This document shows positions 29,583 to 41,066 of a DNA stretch of 64,000 bases, one piece after another; the first letter of the stretch is position 1; the number at the start of each line of letters is the position of its first letter. A program made the position numbers and the translations under genes. This stretch comes from Bog-473 sp963728845 (lineage in GTDB: Bacteria > Actinomycetota > Acidimicrobiia > Acidimicrobiales > RAAP-2). The DNA lies in assembly GCA_963728845.1 (NCBI GenBank), contig CAVSLS010000020.1:11358-75357 (forward strand). The letters are read 5' to 3'. The notes under the pieces are model-generated. The model was given only the letters and a program-made list of their open reading frames with translations. It was not told where the DNA came from and searched no databases.

Positions 29583-30852
29583 ATGGCCGATTCCGGCGTA
29601 GCGCAGCCGCCGAGGGAGGACATCGTCCTCGATCCCGCGGCGCCCTACGGGTACACCAGGGTCGCCTCGCTGCAGACGCAGTTCGAACAGTCGGCGGCTC
29701 GGCTCCTCGCGTCCGACGGGTGGCGCGGGAGCGGAGCGCCCGAGCTCGTGGCCGACCTCGCCCTCGAGGGTGGCGGCGTCAAGGGCATCGGCATCGTCGG
29801 GGCGGTCTCGGTGTTGGCCGAGGCGGGCTACCGGTTCGCGCGGGTGGCCGGCACGAGCGCCGGCTCGATCGCGGCGGCGCTCATCGCGGCGATCGCGAAG
29901 AAGGGCGCCCCCATGACGAGCCTGAAGGGGTACCTCGACGGCCTCACCTTCACCGAGTTCATGCAACCGAAGGGCAAGCTGCACGAGTTCATGGACCACC
30001 ACTTCGGGAACGCCGGCGAGAACGCTGTCGGACGCCGCGGTCCTCACCCATCGCATGGGTGTCTACGACGGCAACTTCCTCGGCACGTGGCTCGGTCCGA
30101 TCCTCGACGACCTCGGCGTCCACACCTTCGCCGACCTCATGATCACGATGGAGGACGATCCCGGCATGAGCCTCCCGCCGAGCCGGCGCTACGGGCTCGT
30201 CGTGCACACGTCCGACATCACCCGCGGCCAGCTGGTCCGCCTGCCCTGGGACTACGACTTCTACGGACAGAACCGTGACGAGCAGGAGGTCGTCGAGGCG
30301 GTACGCGCTTCCATGTCCATCCCCTTCTTCTTCGAACCGGTCACCTTCACCGCTCTGCCCGCCGATGTCGACATGCCCGGACCCGGCGGGGGCTCCATCC
30401 CCACGCACCACGACGGCGGCACGGTGACGTGGGTCGACGGGGGCATGCTGCGCAACTTCCCCATCAACGCCTTCGACCGGGAGGACGGCGGTCCACCGCG
30501 CTGGCCCACCATCGGCGTCAAGCTGTCCTCGCTGCAGACCCGGTTCCCCGCCACGCAGGCCGCCCGGTCCACCTACGTCGAGGCGCGGGGCTGCCTCCAC
30601 ACCATGATGAACGAGTGGGACGCCTACGGCGTCGACGCCGCCACGGCCGGCCGCACGATCTTCGTGGACAACGCGGGCATCGCGACGACCGACTTCGGCC
30701 TCAGCCCCGACCAACGCAACGAGCTGTTCCTCAACGGCGTCCGGGCGGCCACCGACTTCGTCATAGAGATGGGGGCCCGGGGCCGGGTCCCGCGGACCGA
30801 GGTCGAGGCCCGCCAGCTCGTCGAGGGACGCCGGAGCGCGCCCGCCGGTTGA
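29583..30852 (+). CDS. patatin-like phospholipase (one frame break)
   Basis: About 423 residues. Patatin catalytic elements: oxyanion loop LEGGGVKGIGIVGA (about 60), nucleophile elbow VAGTSAGSIAAAL (GxSxG, about 92), and the dyad Asp in VTWVDGGMLRNFPINAF. Acyl hydrolysis of phospholipids or other lipids is expected. The frame breaks near 30022: the continuing frame reads LSDAAVLTHRMGVYDGN. No signal peptide; such proteins act on the inner face of the membrane or as bacterial-target effectors. Divergent from purL across 137 bases and unrelated to purine synthesis. Confidence 0.88.
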
Positions 30853-30883
30853 GCCGGACGGACGAAGGGGCGAGCGCCCCGGG

Positions 30884-31485
30884 TCAGCCGGCGCGGTCGA
30901 TGCGGTCGGCGCGCGCACGACGACGAGGTCGCGCTCGGTCCACGTCGTCGCCGGTTCGAGCCCGGCGTCGGCGAGCCACTGCAGCTGGTCGGCCAGCTTG
31001 GACGGCCGGTCGTGATCGGAGGTCAACGGGGTCACGGCGTCGGCCCGGTCGAGCGGGATGACCACGTCGCCGAGCACGAAGCGCCCGCCCGGGCGCAGCA
31101 CATCGGCGACCCGCCCGAAGAGCGCGGCCTTGTCGGGTCCCTCGAGGTGGTGGATGGCCAGCGCGGAGACGACGAGGTCGAAGGGGCCGTCGGGCAGCCG
31201 GTCGGTCAGCTCGGCCACCCGCAGCTCCACCGCGAAACCGTGGAGGCGGGAGCGGGCGGCATCGAGCATGGCCTCGCTCTCGTCGATCCCGACCGCGACC
31301 GCCCCACCGTGGCGACCGAGCACGATGGCCAGGGTCTCGCCCGTCCCGGTCCCGAGGTCGAGCACGCGAGAAGCCGCCATGCCGTCGCATGCCGTGGCGA
31401 CTGCCTCTTGCAGACGCCCGTACGCCGGCACCTCGGCCCGCATGAGGTCCAGGTAGGTGGCCGGGTCGAAGTGGAACTGGCTCAC
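30884..31485 (-). CDS. class I SAM-dependent methyltransferase (one frame break at 3' end)
   Basis: About 200 residues. SAM motif I is VLDLGTGTGETLAIVL (about 45), followed by VGIDESEAMLDAARSRL and FDLVVSALAIHHLEG with LRPGGRFVLGDVV. These are typical of a UbiE/trans-aconitate-type methyltransferase; the acceptor is not evident. GTG 31485 overlaps the stop of the upstream membrane protein (GTGA). A frame error near 30920 is inferred because only the alternate frame closes soon after DLVVVRA, giving DRIDRAG and a stop at 30884; the annotated frame would otherwise run on with no similarity. Confidence 0.82.
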
Positions 31486-31925
31486 GGCGAAAGCAGTGCC
31501 TCGCGGCGCACCCAGGTCCAGCGCAGCACGAAGGCGGACAGGCCCAGCGTGACGACGTTGATCACCAGTTCCATCGCCCCGTTGCCTCCCTTGCCCCACA
31601 CGCCGTGCTGCAGGTCGTAGAGCACGTCCATGGCGCAGAGGTACAGCCCGGCGCCGCCCCCGGCCAGCAGCCAAAACAGGGCCGCCCGCCGCGCCGTCAA
31701 GAGGCAGTGGGCGGCAGCGACCAGGCACAGGGCCAGCCAGCCGTCGGCCAGGGGGAAGGCGTCCTCGAACTGGGTGTACCCGGCGCCGGTCTCCGACGCC
31801 ACCAGGGAACGGTGGGCCAGCCAGGCGACCCAGTAGGCCACGATCAGCAGGGCGGCCGCGAGCAGAACGACCGCCATGGTCCGCCGGTGCCGTGCCTCTA
31901 CCACCGGGGTGCCCGCTGCCGTCAC
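31482..31925 (-). CDS. four-TM membrane protein, cotranscribed with methyltransferase
   Basis: 147 residues from GTG 31925, the first start giving a short basic N terminus (TPVVEARHRRTM). Hydrophobic helices at about 20-40, 62-80, 84-103 and 118-138. Contains GLYLCAMDVLYDLQHGVW between TM3 and TM4, a motif recurrent in unnamed actinobacterial proteins. No catalytic motif. Overlap with the methyltransferase start suggests functional coupling. Family and role unknown. Confidence 0.72.
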   Translation of the reverse strand: MTAAGTPVVEARHRRTMAVVLLAAALLIVAYWVAWLAHRSLVASETGAGYTQFEDAFPLADGWLALCLVAAAHCLLTARRAALFWLLAGGGAGLYLCAMDVLYDLQHGVWGKGGNGAMELVINVVTLGLSAFVLRWTWVRREALLSP

Positions 31926-31957
31926 GAGAGCAGGGTAACCCCCGTCCCGGGGTGAAA

Positions 31958-31978
31958 TGGGCCGTGCGCAACGGCCCA
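31958..31978. promoter_or_regulatory. hairpin in the 211-base divergent gap
   Basis: TGGGCCGT-GCGCA-ACGGCCCA is a perfect 8-base inverted repeat with a 5-base loop, 33 bases upstream of the membrane protein start and about 160 bases before the small basic protein gene. The 11-base GGCCCGTGGCG also occurs twice in this gap, near 31985 and 32107. Role unclear: operator or transcript structure. Confidence 0.35.
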
Positions 31979-32136
31979 ATACCGGCCCGTGGCGGTCCCT
32001 GCATTGGCGCATGGCCGTCGCGGAATTGCGGCGATGAATCCGGGCCGTGCAACCCAAATGGGACATTGCGGTACCGAACCAAAGAAACCTGGCCCGTTGA
32101 CGTCTATGGCCCGTGGCGACAGGTCACAATGGGAAC

Positions 32137-32565
32137 ATGGCAACGAAGACAAAGACTCCGGCTCCTCGCAAGCCCATGAGCAGTGGCCACAAGGCCGCCC
32201 TGGCTCGTGGGCGCGCCGAGAGTGCAACCGTTCGTCACTATCTCGAGGCGCTCGAGACCTCCAAGCCCAAGCGGGGCCGCAAGCGCACCCCGGCCTCCAT
32301 CGACCGCCGGCTGGCCTCCATCGAGTCCCAGCTCGCCGGGGCCGACGCGCTGACCCGGCTCCACCTGCTCCAGGAGCAGAAGGACCTACTCGACGAGCGC
32401 TCCCGGGTGGACCAGGTCAAGGACCTCACCGCGCTGGAGAAGCAGTTCATCAAGGTGGCCAAGGCCTACGGCGAGCGCAAGGGCATCACGTACTCCACCT
32501 GGCGGGCCGCCGGCGTGAGCGCCGCGGTCCTCCAGAAGTCCGAGATCTCGCGCGCCCGCTCCTGA
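32137..32565 (+). CDS. conserved basic actinobacterial protein
   Basis: 142 residues from ATG 32137, favoured over the 32113 frame start because ATGGCAACGAAG gives the Lys/Thr-rich beginning common to this group. Composition is strongly basic: GHKAALARGRAESATVRHYLEAL, KPKRGRKRTPASIDRRLASIESQL, then LHLLQEQKDLLDE and a Lys-rich C terminus. The middle is likely helical or coiled coil. Similar proteins are widespread in actinobacteria without a known function; nucleic-acid binding would fit but is inference. Six bases from the convergent cell-wall amidase stop. Confidence 0.85.
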   Translation: MATKTKTPAPRKPMSSGHKAALARGRAESATVRHYLEALETSKPKRGRKRTPASIDRRLASIESQLAGADALTRLHLLQEQKDLLDERSRVDQVKDLTALEKQFIKVAKAYGERKGITYSTWRAAGVSAAVLQKSEISRARS

Positions 32566-32570
32566 GCCGC

Positions 32571-33598
32571 TCAGCCGGCCGCCGGCATGGCCGGCATGCG
32601 CGGCGGCTTCGTGTGACGGGTGGGCCTGGCCGCCTCCGTGCTCGGACCCGCGTGGGCGGCGGGCGCGAAGTACTGCTCGATCGCGTTGGCGAGGCCGCCG
32701 GCAATGACGTCCTGTCCGCTGCGGCTGGCGGCGAGCGTTCCCTCGTACGGGTCGGTGATGAAGAGGGGCTCGATGAGCGCGCCCGGCATCCGGCTCGGCG
32801 TGGAGAAGAAGCCGGGGTCCGCCGGGCCGAGCAGCATCAGGTGTCCGTAGTCGGCTGACGCGGTCGTCAGCGCCGGCCCACCCAGCTCGCTGTCGTCGAC
32901 GACCCCGAGATCTGGGATGCCCCAGCCTTGGGCGTTCATGGCGCCGATGACGTCGCCCTGCACCAAGGTGGCCAGGCGGAGGTTCTGCGCCGAGAAGGTG
33001 CGGTCGGCGTCGTAGCCCGTCACGCCGCCCGCGTCGAGCGACGACTCCCCAGCGTCGAAGTAGATGCCCAAGAGGACGTTGGCCTTGGCCAGGTTGGCGC
33101 AGACGTCGCGTGCCGCCACGTCGTCGTGCACGCCCTGAGCGGTGAAGAGGCCACCCGAGACGTCGTCGGGCTGCGGGCGGATCACGGTCTCCGCCCCGGT
33201 GCGCGACACCACCACCGTGAAACCCTTCGCCCGGAGCAGTTGCATGGTGTCGAGCTCGACCGGCAGTGTCTCGTCGGCTTCGTGAATGGTCTGGCCCGCC
33301 TCGGTGTCTCCCACGCCGCCGGGGTCGAGACCGCCATGGCCCGCATCGAGGAAGACCGTGAGGTGGCGATCGCCTGAGGTTGGCGCGTAGCTGACACAGG
33401 CCCCGGGCTCGAAGTAGCTCGGGTCGAGCGCGTGTCCCGTGGCGACGCCTCGGGACACGGAGGCCGGGCGCGCGCCGACGCCATGGCGGGGGCGGGCAAC
33501 GATTGCGCCACGAGCGCGAGGGTTGCCGCGGCGACCCCGATCGCGAGGGCGCAGCGCCGCGCCCACAGCAGGTGCACAGCCGGCACTCTGACGGACAT
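32571..33598 (-). CDS. secreted N-acetylmuramoyl-L-alanine amidase-like protein (one frame break)
   Basis: About 342 residues. The N-terminal part in a second frame provides a signal peptide (LLWARRCALAIGVAAATLALVAQSLPAPAMASA); joining near 33465 leads into the catalytic domain. Amidase_3 blocks: LTVFLDAGHGGLDPGG (first zinc His), a Glu in HEADETL, VVVSRTGAE. The usual SIHANA zinc ligand is replaced: the position reads VLLGIYFDAGESS, with Tyr for His. A late Glu in GALIEPLFI matches the catalytic Glu. Normal role is cleaving MurNAc-L-Ala bonds in peptidoglycan; altered metal site makes the activity uncertain. Tail is Ala/Pro-rich. Confidence 0.8.
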
Positions 33599-33737
33599 CG
33601 AAGCCCGACGGCGCATTTGGCATCACACTACGAAGCGGTGCTGAAGAACTGATGACGCCCCGGTTCGGGGCGCGCCGAGGCAGGCGTGGCGCCCGGGATC
33701 GCAGTGGTGGTGGCGTTGGGTTCGGAGGCCGAGGATG

Positions 33738-33779
33738 TTTCTGAAAACTCTCAATGAGTTCGTTGATAGTTTCCAGAAA
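33738..33779. repeat. AT-rich imperfect inverted repeat upstream of the amidase
   Basis: TTTCTGAAAACT (33738-33749) pairs with AGTTTCCAGAAA (33768-33779) with one mismatch; inside it AACTC-TCAAT-GAGTT forms a smaller perfect stem. It sits between purQ and the amidase, both on the minus strand, in an AT-rich patch unlike its surroundings. It could end the purA-to-purQ transcript or be an operator for the amidase. The rest of the 33599-33819 gap holds nothing I recognise. Confidence 0.5.
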
Positions 33780-33819
33780 GCGTGCCGGGGAGGGGAGGGC
33801 CGCCGACCCTCCCCTGTCG

Positions 33820-34500
33820 TCAGGCCGCGGCCCGGGCCGACGCCGCCGCGACGAGCGAGCGCAACAGCACCAGCCCGTCCTCCGAGCCGAGGAGCGCGGA
33901 GCTGGCGCGCTCGGGGTGCGGCATGAGGCCGACCACGTTGCCGGCCCCGTTGGCGATGCCGGCGATGCTGTCCACCGAGCCGTTCGGGTTGTCGGCGTAG
34001 CGCAGCACGATGCGATCCTCCGCCTGCAGGCGGCGCAGCGTCTCGTCGTCGCAGGTGTAGTTGCCCGAGAAGTGATTGATGGGGATGACGAGCTCGTCGC
34101 CCACCCGGGTCCCCGCCGTGAGCACCGACGCCGTCGAGGCGACCACGAGCCGGGCCGGTTGGCACAAGAAGCGCAGCCGCCCGTTCTTCTGCAGCGCGCC
34201 CGGGAGCAGGGTCGCCTCGGTCAGGACTTGGAAGCCGTTGCAGATGCCGACCACCGGGCCGCCGGAGCGGGCGAAGTCGCGCACCGCCTCCATGATCGGA
34301 GAGAAGCGGGCCAGTGCGCCGGGGCGCAGGTAGTCGCCGTGGGCGAAGCCACCCGGGAGCAGCACGGCGTCGACCGACTCCAGGCGGGTCCCACCGTGCC
34401 AGAGGAGGACGCCGGTGCCGCCCGCGGCCTCGGCCGCCTGCACGACGTCGTGTTCGCAGTTCGTCCCCGGGAAGACGACGACGCCGATGCGCGGCGCCAA
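33820..34500 (-). CDS. purQ: FGAM synthase glutamine amidotransferase subunit
   Basis: 226 residues, intact. Supplies ammonia from glutamine to PurL. Class I amidotransferase triad: Cys in PVVGICNGFQVL (about 88), and His-Glu in LMPHPERASS (about 195). VVVFPGTNCEHD near the start and LLPGGFAHGDYLRPGALA complete the family marks. TTG 34500 is the start, one base past the purS stop; no ATG gives the full N terminus. Last gene of purA-D-B-C-S-Q. Confidence 0.95.
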   Translation of the reverse strand: MAPRIGVVVFPGTNCEHDVVQAAEAAGGTGVLLWHGGTRLESVDAVLLPGGFAHGDYLRPGALARFSPIMEAVRDFARSGGPVVGICNGFQVLTEATLLPGALQKNGRLRFLCQPARLVVASTASVLTAGTRVGDELVIPINHFSGNYTCDDETLRRLQAEDRIVLRYADNPNGSVDSIAGIANGAGNVVGLMPHPERASSALLGSEDGLVLLRSLVAAASARAAA

Positions 34501-34501
34501 C

Positions 34502-34753
34502 TCAGATCGCCTCGAGCTCGAGCCGGCTCTGTTCGATCACTGGGTTGGCCAGGAGACGGTCGGCCAGCTCGGTCGCCGTCGTGCGGGCCGCTCCCTCGTC
34601 GGGCGCGTCGACCTCGAAGTTGAAGGAACGCCCGGCCCGGACATGCTGCACGCCGTCGAAGCCGAGTGCGGGCAGCGCGCGCTCGATGGTCGCACCTTCC
34701 GGGTCGGCAATCCCGGGCCGCAACTGCACCTCCACGCGCGCCCGGAACCTCAT
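34502..34753 (-). CDS. purS: FGAM synthase small subunit
   Basis: 83 residues. FRARVEVQLRPGIADPEGATIERALPALGFDGVQHVRAGRSFNFEVDA is the PurS dimer fold pattern: beta-alpha with the conserved ADPEG and VRAGR-type turns. PurS bridges PurL and PurQ in the FGAM synthase complex. ATG 34753 overlaps the purC stop (ATGA). Intact. Confidence 0.95.
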   Translation of the reverse strand: MRFRARVEVQLRPGIADPEGATIERALPALGFDGVQHVRAGRSFNFEVDAPDEGAARTTATELADRLLANPVIEQSRLELEAI

Positions 34754-35640
34754 GGCGTCGCACCGTACCAGTCGTCCAGCGAGCGCCCGGTTATGCGCTC
34801 GTAGGCCGCGACGTAGCGTTGCGACAGCGCCGAAGTCACTTCGGCCGGCAACGGCGGCGGGGGTGGCGTGCGGTCCCAGGGCTGCGCGGCCAGCCAGTCG
34901 CGCAGGGGCTGCTTGTCGAAGGCGGGCGGCGTCCGCCCCGGCACCACCTCGTCGGCCGGCCAGTAGCGCGACGAGTCGGGCGTGCACACCTCGTCGCACA
35001 GACTGAGCACGCCGTCGACGTAGCCCAGCTCGAACTTCGTGTCGGCCAGCACGAGGCCGGCGGCGGCCGCGCGGGCCGCTGCCCGCCTGTACAGCTCGAG
35101 GCAGATGTCCCGGGCGGAGGTGGCCGCCTCGCGGCCCACCAGGTCGACGGCGGCGGCGAAGTCGATGTTGACGTCGTGCCCCTCGGCGGCCTTGGTGGAG
35201 GGGGTGAAGATCGGCTCGGCCAGGCGGCTGGCCAGCTGCAGGCCGGGGGGCATGGCGGTGCCGTGCACCGTCCCCGCCCGCTCGTACTCGTCGTAGGCCT
35301 GCCCGGCGAGGTAGCCCCGCACGATGCACTCGAGCTGGAGCATCTCGGCCCGGCGCACCAGGAGGGTGCGGCCGGCCCAGCCGGCGGGCAGCGCGGCGCC
35401 CCCCAGCGCCTCCTCGATGCCGGCCGGGTCCGCCGCCAGGATGGTGCCCGGCACCACGTCGGCCATCTCCTCGCACCAGAAGCACGTCATCGCCGTCAAC
35501 ACGCGTCCCTTGTCGGCGATGGGCTCGGCCATGATGACGTCGAACGCGCTCACCCGGTCCGAGGCGACCATGAGGAGCCGCCCCTCCCCCGCGTCGTAGA
35601 GCTCGCGCACCTTGCCCGAGAGGACCCGAGGCAACTCCAT
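34750..35640 (-). CDS. purC: SAICAR synthetase
   Basis: 296 residues from ATG 35640; GTG 35646, overlapping the purB stop, is the alternative. Ligates aspartate to CAIR with ATP. Visible: LSGKVRELYDAGEGRLLMVASDRVSAFDVI at the N terminus, LLVRRAEMLQLECIVRGYLAG, VNIDFAAA near FTPSTKAAEGHD, and LADTKFELGYVDG with CDEVCTPDSSRYW. The C-terminal PPAFDKQPLRDWL is typical. Intact. Confidence 0.95.
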   Translation of the reverse strand: MELPRVLSGKVRELYDAGEGRLLMVASDRVSAFDVIMAEPIADKGRVLTAMTCFWCEEMADVVPGTILAADPAGIEEALGGAALPAGWAGRTLLVRRAEMLQLECIVRGYLAGQAYDEYERAGTVHGTAMPPGLQLASRLAEPIFTPSTKAAEGHDVNIDFAAAVDLVGREAATSARDICLELYRRAAARAAAAGLVLADTKFELGYVDGVLSLCDEVCTPDSSRYWPADEVVPGRTPPAFDKQPLRDWLAAQPWDRTPPPPPLPAEVTSALSQRYVAAYERITGRSLDDWYGATP

Positions 35641-35642
35641 CG

Positions 35643-36944
35643 TCACAGCACCGAGACGGCGTCGGCGAAGCGGTCGACGTGGCGGAGGGTGCGCGAGAGG
35701 TCGAAGGCCGCATCGAGCTGCGCTGGGGTCAAGGTGACCTCGGGATCGATCTCGAGCACCGTGCGCAGGGGGCGGCGCTCGGACCAGGCCGCCCGGGCGT
35801 CACGCTGCACGACGCGGTAGGCCTCGTCGCGCGTCAGGCCGGCGTCGACCAGGGCCAGGAGCACGGACTGGGAGAAGACGAGACCGAGCGAGCCTTCCGT
35901 GAGGTTGGCGAGGGCGCGGTCGGCGGTGGATCACCAACCCCGCCGCCAGCCCCGTCGCCTTGCGCAGCATGTAGCAGGTGAGCATAGAGGCGTCGGGCAG
36001 GGCCACCCGCTCGACCGAGCTGTGCGAGATGTCCCGCTCGTGCCACAGCGCCACGTCCTCGAGGCCCGCGCCGAGGTACCCGCGCAGCAGGCGGGCCAGG
36101 CCGCAGAGGCGCTCGGAGAGGATGGGGTTGCGCTTGTGCGGCATGGCCGAGCAGCCCTTCTGGCCGGCGCCGAAGGGCTCCTCGGCCTCGCCCAGCTCGC
36201 TGCGGGCCAGGTGCCTGATCTCGGTGCACATCAGCTCGATGGTCGCCCCGATGGACGCGCAGGCGGCGAGGTACTCGGCGTGGCGGTCCCGCGCGATCAC
36301 CTGGGTGGCCGGCACCGGGGTCAGGCCGAGGGCAGCGCAGACCCGGGACTCGACCGCCGGGTCGATGTTGGAGTAGGTGCCGACCGCGCCCGACAGCTTG
36401 CCGACGGCGACGGCGTCGCGCGCGGCGCGCAGGCGGCGGCGGTCGCGGTCGGCCTGCAGGGCCCACAGCGCGAACTTGACGCCGAACGTGGTGGGCTCGG
36501 CGTGCATGCCGTGGGTGCGGCCGGTGACGGGGACGTGCATGAGCTCGAGGGCACGGGCCTTGAGCGCGGCGACGAACGCACTCAGGTCCTCCAGCAGGAG
36601 GTCGGCCGCCCGGGTGAGCGTGGCGCACAGCGCGGTGTCGACCACGTCGGAGGAGGTCAGGCCGTAGTGGATGTGCGAGCCGGCGGGCGCGCCGATGCGC
36701 TCCTGCACGACGTCGACGAAGGCGGCGACGTCGTGGTCGGTGACCTTCTCGCGCTCGAGCACGTCGGCAACGAAGACCTCGTCGACCACCGGCGCCTTGG
36801 CCCGGCAGGTGGCCGCCTCGTCCGCCGGCACGACGCCGAGGGCGGCCTGCGCCTCGGTGGCGAGGAGCTCGACCTCGAGCCAGAGCGAGAAGCGGGCGGC
36901 GTCGCTGAAGAGGGCGGCCATGTCGGCCGGTGCGTAGCGCGGGA

Positions 36945-36948
<4 letters not shown>
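35643..36948 (-). CDS. purB: adenylosuccinate lyase (one frame break)
   Basis: About 435 residues. Cleaves adenylosuccinate and SAICAR to release fumarate. Fumarase-superfamily marks: GSHIHYGLTSSDVVDTA, VPVTGRTHGMHAEP with a catalytic His, and QKGCSAMPHKRNPILSE signature loop (Ser-containing). The frame breaks near 35930; the tail continues as STADRALANLTEGSLGLVFSQ. Start ATG 36948 overlaps the purD stop. Followed by purC. Confidence 0.94.
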
Positions 36949-38232
<1,284 letters not shown>

Positions 38233-38236
<4 letters not shown>

Positions 38237-39515
38237 GCGGTGGCGAAGGAAACGGTCTGCTCGCGGCCCGGTCCCACCCCGACGAGGCGGACGGGCACGC
38301 CGATCTGCTCGGACAAGAACGCAATGTAGTCGCGGGCGGCCGCGGGCATGTCGCCGGGGGCGGTGGCCGCGCTGAGGTCCGTGCGCCAGCCCGGCAGCTC
38401 CTCGTAGACGGGCACGGCCTTGTGGAAGGTCGACTGATGGTAGGGCAGGTGGGTGAAGCGGATGCCGTCGGCCTCGTAGGCGACGCAGACCTTGACCGTC
38501 TCGAAGGTGTCGAGCACGTCGAGCTTGGTCAGCGCCACCTCGGTCAGCGAGTTGAGGCGCACGGCCTGGCGCAGCATGACGGCGTCGAACCATCCGCAGC
38601 GCCGCTTGCGCCCCGTGTTGGTCCCGAACTCGTGGCCGCGCTCGACGAGCAGCTCGCCGACGTCGTTGTCCTGCTCGGTCGGGAACGGCCCGGCGCCGAC
38701 GCGGGTGACGTAGGCCTTGGCGATGCCGATCACCCGCTCGATGTCGCGGGGGCCGAGGCCCGACCCGGTGCAGGCGCCCCCGGCGACGGGGTTGGAGGAG
38801 GTCACGAAGGGATAGGTCCCGTGGTCGAGGTCCAAGAAGGTGGCCTGGGCGCCCTCGAGCAGCACCTCGCGGCCCTTGTCCATGGCGTCGTGGACCATGC
38901 CCACCGTGTCGCCCACCATCGGCTCGATCCGAGGGGCGTACTCGCCCAGGTAGCGCTCCGCGATGTCGGCGGCCGACAGCGGCAGCCGGTTGTACACCTT
39001 GGCCAGGACGGCGTTCTTCTCCTTGAGGGCGACGTCGAGCTTCTGGCGGAAGATCTTGGGGTCGAAGAGGTCCTGCACACGGATCCCGACCCGGGAGGCC
39101 TTGTCGGCGTAGGCCGGGCCGATGCCGCGCTTGGTCGTCCCCAGCGCGTTCTTCCCGAGGTAGCGCTCGGTCACCCGGTCGAGCTCCTGGTGGTACGGCA
39201 TGATCAGGTGGGCGTTGCCGCTCACGACCAGGCGGGAGGTGTCGACGCCCTTGCGGCCAGCATGTCGAGCTCCTCGAGGAGCACGGCCGGGTCCACGACG
39301 ACGCCGTTGCCGATGACGGGGGTGATGTGGTCGTAGAGGATCCCGCTCGGCACGAGCTGGAGGGCGAAGGCCTCGCCGTCGACGACGATGCGGTGGCCGG
39401 CGTTGTGGCCACCCTGGTAGCGCACGACCATGTGCATCTCGCGGGCGAGGTGATCGGTGAGCTTGCCCTTCCCCTCGTCGCCCCACTGGGTCCCGACCAC
39501 CACGGTTGCGGGCAC
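38233..39515 (-). CDS. purA: adenylosuccinate synthetase (one frame break)
   Basis: About 427 residues. Converts IMP and aspartate to adenylosuccinate with GTP. GTQWGDEGKGKLTD is the P-loop-like start with the catalytic Asp, followed by YQGGHNAGHRIV (His), and later GTTKRGIGPAYADKASR, EGAQATFLDLDHGTYPFVTSSNPVAGG. Frame breaks near 39255. GTG 39515 has GGAGAG six bases upstream. First gene of the purA-purD-purB-purC-purS-purQ run, so the block promoter lies in the divergent gap 39516-39718, which also carries a CCCCG-AAA-CGGGG hairpin at 39566-39578. Confidence 0.94.
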
Positions 39516-39718
39516 GCGTCTCTCCGTTCGCTTGGTCGCCTCGGATTACGCACCAGTGTATCCCTCCCCGAAACGGGGGTCCGCAAATGGGGTGGCCCGG
39601 GCCGACCGCTTCCGGCGGGCCCTGGTCACCCAAGGGGCGCCGGCGACGCGGCTAGCGTGCCTTCCGACCGGGACGGTCTCGGCGGTGCGGGGCAAAGCGG
39701 CAAACGGAAGGCGGGCCG

Positions 39719-41029
39719 ATGCATCTCCGGGATCGCGTACGTCGATGGGCGGCATTGTCGTTGGCGAGCGTCGTGCTCGGCGCCGTGCCCGTGCTCGCAC
39801 GTCGGGGCCACCGACGGAACACCCGCCGGCGCAACGGCGCCGGCACTGAGCGTGACACCCACCAGCCTCGCGTTCCCAGAGACCACGCTCGGGGACTTCA
39901 GGGTCATGGCGTTCACCGTGACGAACAACAGCGCGAACGACGGACGTGATCAGCGGTTACGCGCCCTCCGGTGCGGACCCCGACGACTTTGGTGCACTCC
40001 CCGGGACCAACTGCACGACGGACGCGGCCGACAACATCGATCTTGCCGCCGGCTCGTCGTGCTCCGTCGCTGGCGGTCTTCAACCCGGGCGCGCTAGGTG
40101 CGCGCTCCGCCACGCTGACCCTGGGGGACGCGGCCAACTCGGGTGCCGCCGTCGCGGTCTCCGGTGTCGGGGGGATCGGCTACTACCAGGTCGACACCGC
40201 CGGAGCGGTCGCCTACGCGGGCGACGCGAACTATTTCGGCGACGCGTCGAAGATCGCGCTGAACAAGCCCATCGTGGCCATCGCCCCCACCGGTGACGAC
40301 GGTGGCTACTGGCTGGTGGCCTCCGACGGCGGCATCTTCAACTACGGCAGCAGTGCCGGCTTCTTCGGCTCGGCCGGCGCCCTCCCCCTCAACAAGCCGA
40401 TCGTGGGCATGGCCGCCTCCGGTGACGGCCTGGGGTACTGGCTGGTGGCCTCCGACGGCGGCATCTTCGACTACGGCGACGCCGGCTTCTACGGCTCCGC
40501 CGGGTCCATCCACCTGAACAAGCCGATCGTGGGCATGGCGCCGACGCCCGACGGCGGGGGGTACTGGCTGGTGGCCTCCGACGGCGGCATCTTCACGTAC
40601 GGCGACGCCGGCTTCTACGGCTCCGCCGGATCGATCCACCTGAACAAGCCGATCGTGGGCATGGCGGCCACGCCCGACGGCCGCGGGTACTGGCTCGTGG
40701 CCTCCGACGGCGGCATCTTCACCTACGGTGACGCGCTCTTCCACGGCTCCGCCGGGGGCCTCAGCCTGAACCAGCCCATCGTCGCCATGGCCGCGATGCC
40801 CGACGGCGGCGGCTACTGGTTCAGCGCGGTCGACGGCGGGCTCTTCGACTACGGCACCGCGCCGTTCCTGGGCAGCGGCACGGGAATTGGTCTGGGACCG
40901 GTGGTGGACATGGCAAGCGACGGTGGCCCGACGGTGCAGGCGAACGCCGATGAGCCTGCGGTCCGTCACCTGTTGCAGCACGGCGGCTGGGCCGTGCTCC
41001 CGTCGGAGCCACGCGCCGCCGGCCACTGA
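39719..41029 (+). CDS. secreted Ig-like plus GYW-repeat protein (three frame breaks)
   Basis: About 436 residues. ATG 39719 starts a signal peptide (VRRWAALSLASVVLGAVPVLA). A choice-of-anchor-D/ASH-like Ig domain follows, in pieces across two more frames: APALSVTPTSLAFPETTLGD, VMAFTVTNNSAND, ISGYAPSGADPDDF and FNPGALGARSATLTLGD. The last 250 residues are six repeats of the GYWLVASDGGIFxYG type, close to those in the 21.5 kb protein. Breaks lie near 39803, 39945 and 40072. Likely extracellular adhesion or surface protein. Divergent from purA; faces clpB. Confidence 0.83.
40178..40933 (+). repeat. six tandem 126-base coding repeats, second locus
   Basis: Six units of about 42 codons with the GYWLVASDGGIF core; units 3 and 4 are almost identical in DNA. 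The first (GYYQVDTAGAVAY) and last (GYWFSAVDGGLFDY) are diverged ends, as in the other locus. Confidence 0.92.
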
Positions 41030-41066
41030 GGGTCGAGGCGAACGAAGGCTGGGGAACACCTCTGTG

